Assembly: GCA_963801505.1 (NCBI GenBank)
Contig: CAWDEY010000023.1
Location: 39,253-103,252, forward strand
Origin: JAOUFP01 sp963801505
GTDB lineage: Bacteria > Nitrospirota > Thermodesulfovibrionia > Thermodesulfovibrionales > UBA6898
DNA: 64,000 bases
Direction of reading: 5' to 3'
The translations under genes were made by a program, and so were the position numbers. The notes under the pieces were generated by a model. It worked only from the letters and a program-made list of their open reading frames with translations, was not told where the DNA came from and made no database searches. How positions within the stretch are numbered: the stretch's first letter is position 1; each line of letters begins with the position of its first letter. Shown piece by piece: positions 37,346-46,703 of this stretch.

Positions 37346-40300
37346 ATGGAACGACCTTTGCGTATACTGAACCTTGAGGACGACCCGAAGGACACCGAAC
37401 TCATTCAGGAAAGGCTGAAAGAGGAAGGGCTGGCCTGCGAGCTGGTACGTATTGAAACTGAAAGGGATTTTGTTTCAGCGGTTGAACAGGGAGGTTATGA
37501 CCTGCTTCTTGTAGATTATAAACTTCCAGGATTTGACGGCATGACTGCCCTGACAATTGCCAAAGAGAAATGTCCTGATATACCCTTTGTTTTTGTCTCA
37601 GGCTCCATAGAGGAAGGAATGGCGATTGAAGCGCTTAAGAATGGCGCCACGGATTATGTTTTAAAAGATAAGCTGTCGCGACTTGCACCAGCAGTGCGCA
37701 GGGCTTTGAAGGAAGTGGCAGAGAGAAGGGAGCGTAAGAGAGTGACGGAGGCTCTTCAGACGAGTGAGGAGCAGTTGAAGACCTACTTTGAGAGCGCAGG
37801 TGACGCCATTTATATATTGGAGGCTGCTACCGGCCGCATTCGGGACTGTAATACCCGTGCGTGCCTTGACCTTGGTTATAGCAAGGATGAGCTCTTAAAA
37901 CTGTCAGCTGCGGATATCAAGGTCAGCCTTGTGACTGAAGAGATCGCTGCCGTTCACCTGCAGACAAAGCCGGGCACGGTTACTACGATTGAGGGGATAC
38001 ACAAGAGGAAGGATGGAACGGTTTACCCGGTCGAAATTCGTCTTAGCACCCTGGCCCCGTTTCAATCTGCACTGATGATTTCCATTGTCCGCGACATCAC
38101 CAAACGCAAATTAACTGAGGAACGGCTAAAGCTCTTGAATGAATGCTTCCTGAAATTCGGGCCGGACCCGCTTGAAAACATCAACCGCCTTGTCTCTCTA
38201 TGCGGAAAATTGATGGAAGGAACCTGCGCCCTCTATAATCGCCTTGAAGATGAGAGGCTCTGTTCCTGGGGACTATGGAATGTGCCTCCTGACTATAATA
38301 CTGTTGACGCTCCTGAGGGGCACATCTGTTTTGATGTCATCAATGGCGCCAGTGACGAGGTGGTTGTCATTCGTAACCTGCCCGAGACCGCCTACGTCAA
38401 GACCGACCCCAACGTGAGCCGCTATAATTTACTGACCTATGTCGGCATAGCCGTAAAATTCTTTGATGTATATGTGGGCTCGCTGTGCGTTGTTTATCAA
38501 AAAGACTTCCTGCCCAGTGCAGATGACAAAAATATTCTGGGGCTCATCGCCTCCGCAATTGGAGTAGAGGAAGAACGCAAGCAGTCTGAGGAGGCGCTGC
38601 AAAAAAGCGAGGCATTCATAAAAGGCATCCTTGAGAGCATTGACGAAGGTCTAATTGTTATAGACAGGGATTACAGGATCATCTCGGCAAACCGGGCCTT
38701 TACAGAGCAAACCGGGATGGCCCTTGCGGATATGACCGGCAAACATTGTTTTGAGATATTTTATCGCCGTACGGCCCCGTGTTATGAAGAAGAGGAGACG
38801 TGCGCGGTAAAACAGGTTTTTGATACAGGCGAGCCCCACACAGTCACCAATAGAAACTATGATTCAAAAGGGGCGTCTGCATATTTTGAGACAAAGGCAT
38901 ATCCGCTGACTAAAGACGCCTCAGGGAAGGTAATGACTGTCGTAGAGGTACTCGTCGATATTACAGAGCGCATAACAGCCGAAGAGGCCTTGCTGGCTGC
39001 TACCCGCGAATGGGCGGAATCTTTCGATGCCATGACTGACGGGGTTTCCATACAGAGCCCTGATCACAAGATCATGAATGTAAACCAGAGCCTCTGCGAT
39101 TTGTTTGGAAAAACCCCCGAGGAGTTGATCGGCAAGAAGTGTTATCAGGTCTTCCATGGAAAAGACTGTCCGATATCAGACTGCCCTTTTCAAAAAACAA
39201 AAGTGACAAACCAGAGAACATCGGTTGAGATATTTGAACCTGCAATAAATAAATGGCTATTAGTCTCGACATCACCTGTTTTTGATGACGCGGGATCTTT
39301 GACAAGGATCGTGCATACTGTCCGCGATGTGACGGAGCGCAGGCAGGCAGAAGAGGAGCTGAAAAAACTTACTCATAAAATCAGTCTGATTCTTAACTCG
39401 GCAGGCGAGGGCATTTACGGACTTGATCTGGACGGGAAGGTGACATTCATAAATCCCGCCGGCGGCCAGGATGCTGGGATATGAAGTTGAGGAGCTGATT
39501 GGAAGGCAGAGTCATGCAACCTGGCACCATCATAACCCTGACGGAACAGTCTTGCCCATTGAACAATGCAGTCTTAACGAACGTGCTGAAGGAGGGGACT
39601 CCAGTCTGCTGCTGAAAACGTGCTGTTCTGGAAAAAAGACGGCACAAAATTTCCGGTTGAATACACCAGCACTCCGATGTTCGAAGCTGATAAACTGGTT
39701 GGCGCGGTTGTGACCTTCAGAGACATAACCAGCCAACTCCTTGAAGAGCAGGAGCGAAAAAACTCGAAGACCAGCTCCGCCACGCCCAGAAGATGGAGGC
39801 TGTCGGCACGCTGGCAGGAGGTATTGCGCATGATTTCAATAATATCCTCAATGTGATCATGGGGTATGGCACCATGGTCATGGACAGGATAGGAGGATGA
39901 TGAGCTTGCAAAAGAACAAATGAATGAAGTCCTGTCTGCCGCCGAGAGGGCCGCGAATCTGACCAAGAGGCTGCTTGTCTTCAGCAGAAAACAGGTGGTT
40001 GAAGTGAAGCCCGTTAATATCAATGAGCTTATAATGGACATGCAGAAAATGCTTGTCCGGATTATCAGAGAGAATATCGATTTGAATCTGGACCTTGCCG
40101 AAGGGCAACTGAAAGTAATGGCTGATGCCGGGCAGATAGAACAGGTGTTGATGAACCTGGCCTCAAATGCAAAGGACGCAATGCCGGAGGGCGGACGGCT
40201 GACCATCGGCACTGGAATTCAGGAATTGGATGAGGAATATGTCGCAGCCTATGGATATGGAAAACCAGGAAGGTATGCGCTTATCACAGTCTCTGATACA

Positions 40301-40914
40301 GGGGAGGGAATGGATGAAGAAACCAGGAAAAAGATATTCGATCCATTTTTTACAACAAAAGGCGATCGGGGAAGGGACAGGGCTTGGCCTTTCAATCTCC
40401 TACGGGATAATAAAACAGCATAGCGGATACATCAAGGTCTACAGCGAAATCGGTAAAGGCACAACATTTAAGATATGGCTTCCGGTCATTGAAGATACAA
40501 CAGAAAATAAACCGGAGGTTGAGGCCATCGGTCCATCCGGCGGGCGGGGCCGAGACCATACTTGTCGCCGAGGATGACGCCTCTCTGAGGAAATTGTCAA
40601 GGATAGTCCTGGAGTCTGCCGGATACAGCGTTATAACAGCAGAGGACGGAGAAGAGGCGATCACAAAATTTATGGAAAACAGGGCGGGGATCAACCTCGT
40701 AATACTTGATATGATCATGCCGAAGAAAAACGGTAAAGAGGCAGGTGAGGCGATCAGGAAAGTCAGTCCCGGGATCAAAATTCTCTTTGAAAGCGGATAT
40801 ACAATGGATATCATCAAAACCAGGGAACTGACAGAAGCAGGCTTTGACTTCATCCTTAAACCTGTCAGGCCACAAGACCTTTTGAAAAAGGTGAGAGAGA
40901 TTCTGGATAAATGA
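37346..40914 (+). pseudogene. REC-PAS-GAF-PAS hybrid histidine kinase, about six frameshifts
   Basis: The first 712 codons are intact: receiver (1-125, ILNLEDDPKD and LLLVDYKLPGFDG), PAS (about 135-260), GAF (about 265-415), PAS with KHCFEIFYRRTAPC and ETCAV (about 425-555), and PAS with KKCYQVFHGKDCP and DCPF (about 555-680). After 39460 the frame slips near 39468 (to RMLGYEVEELIG), 39605, 39760, 39895, 40365 and 40545. Following these gives a last PAS, HisKA (VGTLAGGIAHDFNNIL), ATPase and receiver ending at 40914. The broken part from 39772 is a duplicate of the intact kinase tail at 32911-34154, so the damage is confirmed by comparison. As written, a receptor without a kinase. Confidence 0.85.
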
Positions 40915-41018
40915 ACAAAGAGATATGACTGTAGATGATAAGGAATTAACACGCTGTTCATCAGCCAGCTGGTTTTGCTTGAATATCTGTGCTGAGGGAA
41001 GCCATAGCTTCGGCCCTG
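39772..41018 (+). repeat. Duplicated kinase-tail block, decayed copy
   Basis: Matches 32911-34154 from the HisKA domain to about 105 bp past the stop codon. The untranslated tail (GTAGATGATAAGGAATTAAC and AGCCATAGCTTCGGCCCTG) is conserved as well, showing recent duplication or gene conversion rather than domain similarity. It carries frame-changing insertions near 39895, 40365 and 40545 relative to the intact copy. Confidence 0.85.
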
Positions 41019-41031
41019 ATCTTCCGGATAG

Positions 41032-41115
41032 ATGCATAGAAAGATACTTGCCGTAGACGATGAGGAGGCCAATCTCAAGCCGGCCAGTAGCTCTTTACAC
41101 CAGGCTATGATATGA
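41032..41115 (+). pseudogene. Receiver-domain N-terminal fragment
   Basis: Twenty-seven codons starting at the ATG at 41032. KILAVDDEEANLK is the first strand and acidic pair of a response regulator receiver. The frame then degenerates and stops. It lies immediately after the duplicated block. No continuation is seen. The sequence from 41116 to 41299 has no gene. Confidence 0.5.
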
Positions 41116-41299
41116 AATTTGCCTCATGGTTCCGGAGCCCGCGCCCGGCATTGTATTGACAACGTCTTCAATCCCTGATAGCCTTTTACCAGATAGCCTG
41201 GAGGAAGACAATGTCAGAGGGGGATAAAGATATAAACAAACCTTGCCTAGTCAGTCAGTTCGCTTTCCAGACACGTATTATTGCCGGAGACTGACAGCG

Positions 41300-41509
41300 A
41301 TGAATGAAAAAATAAAACATCAGCGACACTCTCTGGAGGGCATGGGCGCCCATGCGCAAACCCCGCTTTGCAAAGACTTTGAGGTTCCCGATATCAGCAT
41401 AAGTCGCGTTTTACTGAAGGGAACCAAGAAATTCGACATGGGACACCAATGCTCTTTCAGATTCACGGACAAGGCCCGTACGTCATCGGTCAAAGGACTC
41501 AGAGCATGA
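41300..41509 (+). pseudogene. Truncated PilZ-domain protein
   Basis: Starts at the ATG at 41300 (MNEKIKHQRHSLEGMG). It aligns from its first residue with the intact double-PilZ protein encoded at 52276-52974, including the upstream GCCGG-rich leader. The c-di-GMP-binding QRHSL arginine region is kept, but the second motif reads PDISISRVLLKG instead of LDISMSGASLKG, losing the Gly. The product stops after 69 residues, partway through the first PilZ domain. Its stop overlaps the ATG of the HD-GYP gene by four bases. It may still be translated, but is unlikely to fold as a full PilZ domain. Confidence 0.65.
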
Positions 41510-42429
41510 AAAAAATAAAAGCAGGAGGAGAAAGTGAAGAAACAGAGGCGATAAGGTCACAGGCCGGTGTGCTTTCGGAGTACAGGGCCATGTACCGGTT
41601 GTCGTTCTATATCGTCATGCTCGCATGGATCATGCTGGGACTGTATTTATATGCGGTCACTGCAGGCGAAGGATCAGCTCCGACTATTATTCAATATTTT
41701 CTCTCCACCGAACAGCTCGGCATCAAATTCAGGGCCTTGATACTCCTGGCCCCTTTTATACTGACGGTCGTCAGCTATCTGATCAACGACAGGGCGAAGC
41801 TTCTGCTCAAGTCCTTGTTGGCCGAAAGTGAATTAAGGACGCTCTGCGATGATCTCATTGTCGCCTTCGCCAATGCGATCGATGCAAAGAGCCACTGGAC
41901 CCAGGGTCATTCAGAACGGGTAACTGCTTACGCTCTTTCGATCGCCGAAGAAATGGGAATAAGCAAGACCGAACGCCGGACACTCAGGATCGCAAGTCTC
42001 CTCCATGATATCGGCAAGATCGGCACGTATGACATTATCCTGGACAAGCCAGGCCCGCTTACGAACGAGGAGTGGCAATTGATTAAGATGCATCCTGACA
42101 AGGGGGCCAGCATTCTCAGACCCATAAAGCAGTTCCAGGATGTTCTCCCCATCATAAGATGCCATCATGAAAGGGTCGATGGGAAAGGGTATCCTGACGG
42201 ACTGAAAGGAGATGAACTCCCTTTGCTTGCTAAAATCCTGTGTCTTGCCGACTCCTACGATGCCATGGTCGCGGACAGACCATACAAAAAAGGTCTCGAC
42301 AAGGAAACGGCCTTTTCAGAGATACGACAAAAAACAGGCACACAGTTCGATCCTGATGCTGTAAAGGCTTTTTTTGCAGTGGTCATACCCGAAGATAAGG
42401 GCCTCCACCAGTCAGCCGGAAAACCATGA
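41506..42429 (+). CDS. Membrane-anchored HD-GYP domain protein (c-di-GMP phosphodiesterase)
   Basis: The ATG at 41506 (MKKIKAGGES) with AAAGGA upstream is preferred to the longer frame; 307 residues. Two membrane helices lie at about 30-52 and 75-95, then a short linker and an HD-GYP domain (about 110-300). Key residues: HSERV, LLHDIGKIG (HD pair), MHPDKGASIL, CHHERVDGKGYPDGL and LADSYDAM. HD-GYP proteins hydrolyse c-di-GMP. It is coupled to a truncated PilZ gene by an ATGA overlap. It may counteract the GGDEF protein at 10382-12286. Intact. Confidence 0.9.
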   Translation: MKKIKAGGESEETEAIRSQAGVLSEYRAMYRLSFYIVMLAWIMLGLYLYAVTAGEGSAPTIIQYFLSTEQLGIKFRALILLAPFILTVVSYLINDRAKLLLKSLLAESELRTLCDDLIVAFANAIDAKSHWTQGHSERVTAYALSIAEEMGISKTERRTLRIASLLHDIGKIGTYDIILDKPGPLTNEEWQLIKMHPDKGASILRPIKQFQDVLPIIRCHHERVDGKGYPDGLKGDELPLLAKILCLADSYDAMVADRPYKKGLDKETAFSEIRQKTGTQFDPDAVKAFFAVVIPEDKGLHQSAGKP

Positions 42430-42668
42430 TGGATAAAGCTAAAAACATTGGCGAGTTGCTGATCCGATACAGAATGACAAAAAAACTTTTGAGCGGTTTC
42501 TAAAACAGCATTAAAATATTTATACGTAAGGAGGCTTTACAAGAGGTCAATGAAAAGGTAATATGAAAAAATGGGAAGCGTAACTATTGGAGCGCACAAA
42601 AAACTGCAGAAGGCCGATGCCGTTCAAAACGCCTTTGCAATCCGGCCGGTGCCTCTGAGGGGAACATT

Positions 42669-43994
42669 TTGAGCAGTTCAGCAGAGCCGGTCAAATTGAA
42701 AATTCTTGCAGCGCTGCAGAGCAATTCAGAAGCCCTCATCAGCCTTCTTGCTGATCATGAGACGCATCAACTCCCTCCTGATGAAATCGACATACGTCAC
42801 ATTGAGCAGGCAGGATATAACATCATTCTTCTCGAAGATGGAGCAGACGCCCTGCCCGCTTTAAGAGCAGCAGACCCCAGGGTGGAGATCATTCTGTTCG
42901 GAGAGAGCGACAAGGACGCGCTTGATGCGGTTGGAAAAGGAGCCACGGCGTACTTTAAGACACCGCCCGACCTTGGCCTCCTGGCGCATACTATAGAAGG
43001 CATCATAGAAGTCTGTGCCGTCAGGAGGGAGACGGCAAAGCTTGAGAAGATCCTTCAGGAAAAATATACATTTAAAGGTGTTGTGGCAAAGAACCCTCTC
43101 ATGCTTGATATCTTCACCTATATGAGACGTATTGCTCCCCATTACAGGACCGTCACAATAACTGGAGAGACAGGCACAGGCAAGGAGGTGCTGGCGAGGG
43201 CACTTCACTCGCTGAGCCCAAAGGCTGAGAGCCCGTTTGTTGCCTGCAACTGCGGAGCCTTTGTCGAAGGGCTGATAGAATCAGAACTATTCGGTCACAG
43301 AAAAGGCGCTTTCACCGGGGCCATAGCTGACGGTACCGGTTTTTTTGAAGCGGCGGGAGATGGCACGTTATTACTTGATGAGATAGGCCTTCTGCCTCTC
43401 TCCTTCCAGCCGCATCTCCTGAGAGTGCTGCAGGATGGCGAGTTCAGGCGGGTTGGCAGCAGCCAGCCAGCCAAGGCCCGATGCAGGGTCATCGCTGCAA
43501 CAAACAAGGACCTTGCAGCTGAGGTAAGAGCAGGCACATTCAGGGAGGACCTTTTTTACAGGCTTAATTCCCTATCCATACATTTGCCCCCTCTCAGGGA
43601 AAGGAAAGAGGACATCCCCTTGCTCTGCAGACATTTACTCGACAAGTTCGGCAGGCGAACGGGCAAAAAAATCTTTGGTATGTCACGACCGGCGCAGGCT
43701 GCCATGATTTCCTATGATTGGCCGGGCAACGTGCGGGAGCTCGAAAGCATAATTGAGCAGGCTGCTATTCTCGCAACCGGGTCTTTCATCGACGTCTGCG
43801 TCTTGCCCACTGCCCTGAGAGAGTCGCCGCGCAAAGGCAACCACTTTCTCCCTGTCACCCTTAACTATATGGTAAGAAAACATTTAGAAACCGTGCTTAT
43901 CAACTGCAGCGGAAACAAGACGCAGGCAGCAAAGATACTTGGCATAAGCAGAAGGGCCCTCCAGCGAAAACTCGAAAAGCAAACAAGCCTGTAA
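42669..43994 (+). CDS. Sigma-54-dependent transcriptional activator with degenerate receiver
   Basis: The start is a TTG at 42669 behind GAGGGGA at 6 bp; no ATG is available nearby. Residues 1-130 look like a receiver fold but lack the canonical acidic pair and acceptor Asp context (NIILLEDGADAL), so control by phosphorylation is doubtful. AAA+ domain at about 145-375: Walker A GETGTGKE, GAFTGA loop intact (HRKGAFTGAIADG), Walker B GTLLLDEIGLLP and FREDLFYRLNSL. C-terminal Fis-type helix-turn-helix NKTQAAKILGISRRALQRKL. The 239-bp region before it holds no gene. The next gene downstream, a tetrahaem cytochrome, has a -24/-12-like sequence and is a candidate target. Confidence 0.92.
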   Translation: MSSSAEPVKLKILAALQSNSEALISLLADHETHQLPPDEIDIRHIEQAGYNIILLEDGADALPALRAADPRVEIILFGESDKDALDAVGKGATAYFKTPPDLGLLAHTIEGIIEVCAVRRETAKLEKILQEKYTFKGVVAKNPLMLDIFTYMRRIAPHYRTVTITGETGTGKEVLARALHSLSPKAESPFVACNCGAFVEGLIESELFGHRKGAFTGAIADGTGFFEAAGDGTLLLDEIGLLPLSFQPHLLRVLQDGEFRRVGSSQPAKARCRVIAATNKDLAAEVRAGTFREDLFYRLNSLSIHLPPLRERKEDIPLLCRHLLDKFGRRTGKKIFGMSRPAQAAMISYDWPGNVRELESIIEQAAILATGSFIDVCVLPTALRESPRKGNHFLPVTLNYMVRKHLETVLINCSGNKTQAAKILGISRRALQRKLEKQTSL

Positions 43995-44191
43995 GTTCTG
44001 CTGTATCCGCACACCTGTCAATAGCGCCCACCCGGCCTTTAATGCTTCACATAATCATTTAAAAACAACAACAAAGCAGCTACAAGCGCCCCGCCCACCC
44101 CGCGTCAATCCGTCTCACCGGACGTATTGAGAGATCAGGAGACCTCCATATTTATCTTGTTTTATCAATAGGTTACACCATTTCTGATGCC

Positions 44192-44207
44192 TGGCACACA
44201 TGTCGCT
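44192..44207 (+). promoter_or_regulatory. Candidate sigma-54 (-24/-12) promoter
   Basis: TGGCACACATGTCGCT has the essential GG-N10-GC spacing (GG 44193-44194, GC 44205-44206) and the TGGCAC -24 box; the -12 box is TCGC rather than TTGC. It lies 24 bp before the ATG of the cytochrome gene, so the leader would be about 14 bases, which still contains AGGAG. It is directly downstream of a sigma-54 activator gene. Inference only. Confidence 0.4.
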
Positions 44208-44230
44208 ATTACCTCTGCAGGAGATGCATC

Positions 44231-44980
44231 ATGAAAAAGACACTCGTAACAGGAACAACCAATCTTTTCCTAGTCTGTTTTGTACTGATGGCTGCGCTGA
44301 TATCCCCTCAGATAACAGGACAAGCCTTCGCCTATACGCCGGGGGCCGGCATTATAGGTTCGCCTCACGACTTTAGCGCGAAAATGGGGGCAGAATTCTC
44401 AAGCGGCGGCACCAACCGGTCATGCGCCTTGTGCCATATCCCCAAAGATACGGCGAATGCCGGGAGTTCCCGTAATTCAGGGTACTTTGCGCTCTGGGAC
44501 ATGGGTTCCAGTTCCAAAACATTCATAAGTTATAATAGCGGCACTGACCGGAGGCGCGGGTCGGCCGCCGAACTGTTAAGTGCGCAGCCGGGAAGTGTAT
44601 CGAATTTCTGCTTGGGCTGCCATGACGGCGCTCATGCATCCAACAATTATGGAAGGGCCGCCATAGACTCAAAATTAATAGCGAGCGTTCTGGACATCTC
44701 TCCATCAAAGGTAATCGGCGGGGGGGGTAACCTTTCCAACCACCATCCTATAGGGTTCGATTACGAACTGGTGAGATCAGCAAACAAGTTCTTAGCGCCT
44801 GATAGTTTTCCAATCGGAAAATATGCGATCCGCGATCTCCTCGATCATGGCAGGATGGAATGCACAACATGTCATTCAGTTCATAACAAGGGAAATACAG
44901 GAGAGAAACTTCTTTGGGTATCTGACATGCGCTCAGAGTTCTGTCTCAGCTGCCATCTGCTCGCGGGCAATGCAATTTAA
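44231..44980 (+). CDS. Secreted tetrahaem cytochrome c
   Basis: A 249-residue periplasmic or outer-surface electron carrier. The signal peptide (LVCFVLMAALISPQITGQAFA) is cut near residue 34. Four CxxCH haem sites: CALCH, CLGCH, CTTCH and CLSCH, unevenly spaced (about 66, 130, 214, 240). The GSPHDFS and NHHPIGF stretches supply extra histidines that could be axial ligands. The arrangement resembles the doubled-CXXCH cytochromes common in metal- and sulfur-metabolising bacteria. AGGAG lies 7 bp before the ATG. It is monocistronic. The redox partner is unknown. Confidence 0.9.
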   Translation: MKKTLVTGTTNLFLVCFVLMAALISPQITGQAFAYTPGAGIIGSPHDFSAKMGAEFSSGGTNRSCALCHIPKDTANAGSSRNSGYFALWDMGSSSKTFISYNSGTDRRRGSAAELLSAQPGSVSNFCLGCHDGAHASNNYGRAAIDSKLIASVLDISPSKVIGGGGNLSNHHPIGFDYELVRSANKFLAPDSFPIGKYAIRDLLDHGRMECTTCHSVHNKGNTGEKLLWVSDMRSEFCLSCHLLAGNAI

Positions 44981-45386
44981 AAAGGTCCGGAATATCTACA
45001 GGCATTTCTCTGTCCGGCACGGACAGAGAAATGGAAAAGGAGAGCATTGCCGCGATCTCTTTCATACATGGTATCAAACGTCAATTGGTCCGGTCATCCT
45101 CTGCCTCACTTAGGAACTTTCCGTGCAGCCTCGTGGACCCCTGGGTAATTCACGCACGTCGACAATTGCATTCTGCAGCACCTTTTCAAAAAAATGCTTC
45201 TGGTTTTCATATCCTGCAACTGACCTTTCCATCACCAGCAGACGCTCAAACAGCCCTCGTGTAAAATTATTCAAATAACCTCAGCCAGTCAGTCCTGTTT
45301 TAGCCTCTATAAAGTATATATGTTTTTTAGGCTGTTTCTGTGATACCATTTTTATAGCGACTGAACTGAAAATATTTTGTTTTAAA
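44981..45386. other. Intergenic gap with a perfect 14-bp hairpin
   Basis: CATTTCTCTGTCCG (45003-45016) and CGGACAGAGAAATG (45020-45033) pair perfectly over a 3-base loop, 22 bp after the cytochrome stop. It has no T-run on either side, so it may stabilise the mRNA end or act as a factor-dependent terminator. The rest of the gap holds the doubtful short minus-strand gene at 45110-45274. Confidence 0.6.
45110..45274 (-). CDS. Possible small gene or gene remnant
   Basis: Fifty-four codons from a TTG at 45274, with TGAGG 6 bp upstream. The translation (FERLLVMERSVAGYENQKHF, then EKVLQNAIVDVRELPRGPRG) has natural-looking composition and good codon choice, but I do not recognise it. It could be the surviving end of a larger protein. 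The overlapping plus-strand frames look like shadows. Confidence 0.3.
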   Translation of the reverse strand: MNNFTRGLFERLLVMERSVAGYENQKHFFEKVLQNAIVDVRELPRGPRGCTESS

Positions 45387-46703
45387 ATGACTGGACCTGA
45401 TATGACAAAAAAACTCATCTCTGTTTTCTTGCTGCTGCTGGCATCCGTGGTCTTCCTCTCCTCAGGGGTCCGGGGGGAGCAAAAAAAACAGGTCCTCGTG
45501 ATCAGGGTAAACGGCGTCATCAATCCTGTATCTTCTGAATTTATAAGCAAAAGCATTATCAGGGCAAATGCCCTGCAGGCCGAGGCCCTTGTTATAGAAC
45601 TCGATACTCCGGGAGGACTCGATACCTCCATGCGTAACATCGTAAAGGACATCATCGGCAGCAACGTGCCTGTAATTGTGTATGTGTCTCCCAGCGGCGC
45701 ACGAGCGGCCTCTGCAGGGGTCTTCATCACCCTGGCCGCTCATGTAGCTGCCATGGCTCCCGGTACGAATATCGGCGCGGCCCATCCTGTTTCGATGGGG
45801 GGTAAAATGGACAAGACCATGGCCGAGAAGGCAACAAATGACGCTGCAGCCTACATAAAATCCCTTGCTGAAAGGACAGGAAGAAATGCTGTCTGGGCAG
45901 AGGACGCGGTCAGAAAAAGCGTCTCAGCCACAGAAACAGAAGCACTGAAAGAGCATATTATAGACTTCGTCAGCAAAGACCTCAATACCTTGCTCAGGGA
46001 CATTGACGGCAGAAAAGTGACCACGGCTGCGGGAGAAAAAACCCTGAGTACCGCCAATGCGGCAATCATCAAAATTGAGATGGACCTGCGCTATAAAATC
46101 CTTGAACTGATCTCTGACCCAAGCGTTGCCTATATGCTGATGCTCCTTGGCTTCTATGGACTGTTCTTTGAACTTACAAACCCGGGCACCATATTTCCAG
46201 GCGTCACAGGCGCGATATTCCTGATACTGGCCTTCTACTCTTTTCAGACACTGCCTGTTAACTATGCCGGTCTGCTTCTCATAATTTTAGCCATAGTTCT
46301 CTTCATTCTCGAAATTAAGATTATTTCGCACGGAGTGCTCACTATCGGGGGCATCATTTCAATGGTCATCGGGTCCCTCATGCTCTTTGATTCACCGGCC
46401 CCTTTCCTGCGTCTCTCTCTGTCCCTCATCATTCCGGCTGTTCTGGTTACCGCCCTCTTCTTTACTGCAACCTTCAGCCTCGCATACAGGGCTCTAAAAA
46501 GAAAACCGGTCACTGGCGGGGAAGGTCTTGTAGGCATAGAGGGAAAGGCCCTCACGGACATCACTAAGGAGGGTGGGACCGCAGCACTGCATGGTGAGGT
46601 ATGGTCTGCCTCATCAGATGAGATTATAAAGAAAGGTGATAAAATAGAGGTCATATCATTGTCCGGTCTGCAAATAAAGGTAAAGAAAAAGGAGGTAGTC
46701 TGA
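45387..46703 (+). CDS. NfeD-family membrane serine protease (ClpP-class)
   Basis: A 438-residue envelope protein. The signal/anchor helix (LISVFLLLLASVVFLSSGVRG) is followed by a periplasmic ClpP/SppA-like protease domain: LDTPGGLDTSM (oxyanion region), catalytic Ser in SPSGARAASAGVFI, and the candidate general-base Lys in GGKMDKTMAEKATND. A membrane region of four to five helices (about 240-365) and a C-terminal OB-fold NfeD domain (GLVGIEGKALTDI, IKKGDKIEVIS) follow. The family forms gene pairs with stomatins; the next gene is exactly that. The stop overlaps the partner ATG (TGATG). The start is either the ATG at 45387 or the one at 45402; neither has a strong ribosome binding site. Confidence 0.92.
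   Translation: MTGPDMTKKLISVFLLLLASVVFLSSGVRGEQKKQVLVIRVNGVINPVSSEFISKSIIRANALQAEALVIELDTPGGLDTSMRNIVKDIIGSNVPVIVYVSPSGARAASAGVFITLAAHVAAMAPGTNIGAAHPVSMGGKMDKTMAEKATNDAAAYIKSLAERTGRNAVWAEDAVRKSVSATETEALKEHIIDFVSKDLNTLLRDIDGRKVTTAAGEKTLSTANAAIIKIEMDLRYKILELISDPSVAYMLMLLGFYGLFFELTNPGTIFPGVTGAIFLILAFYSFQTLPVNYAGLLLIILAIVLFILEIKIISHGVLTIGGIISMVIGSLMLFDSPAPFLRLSLSLIIPAVLVTALFFTATFSLAYRALKRKPVTGGEGLVGIEGKALTDITKEGGTAALHGEVWSASSDEIIKKGDKIEVISLSGLQIKVKKKEVV

Noticed and set aside
45003..45033. Perfect 14-bp hairpin as an intrinsic terminator
   Set aside because: No T-run follows on either strand, so it is listed only as a hairpin within the gap.
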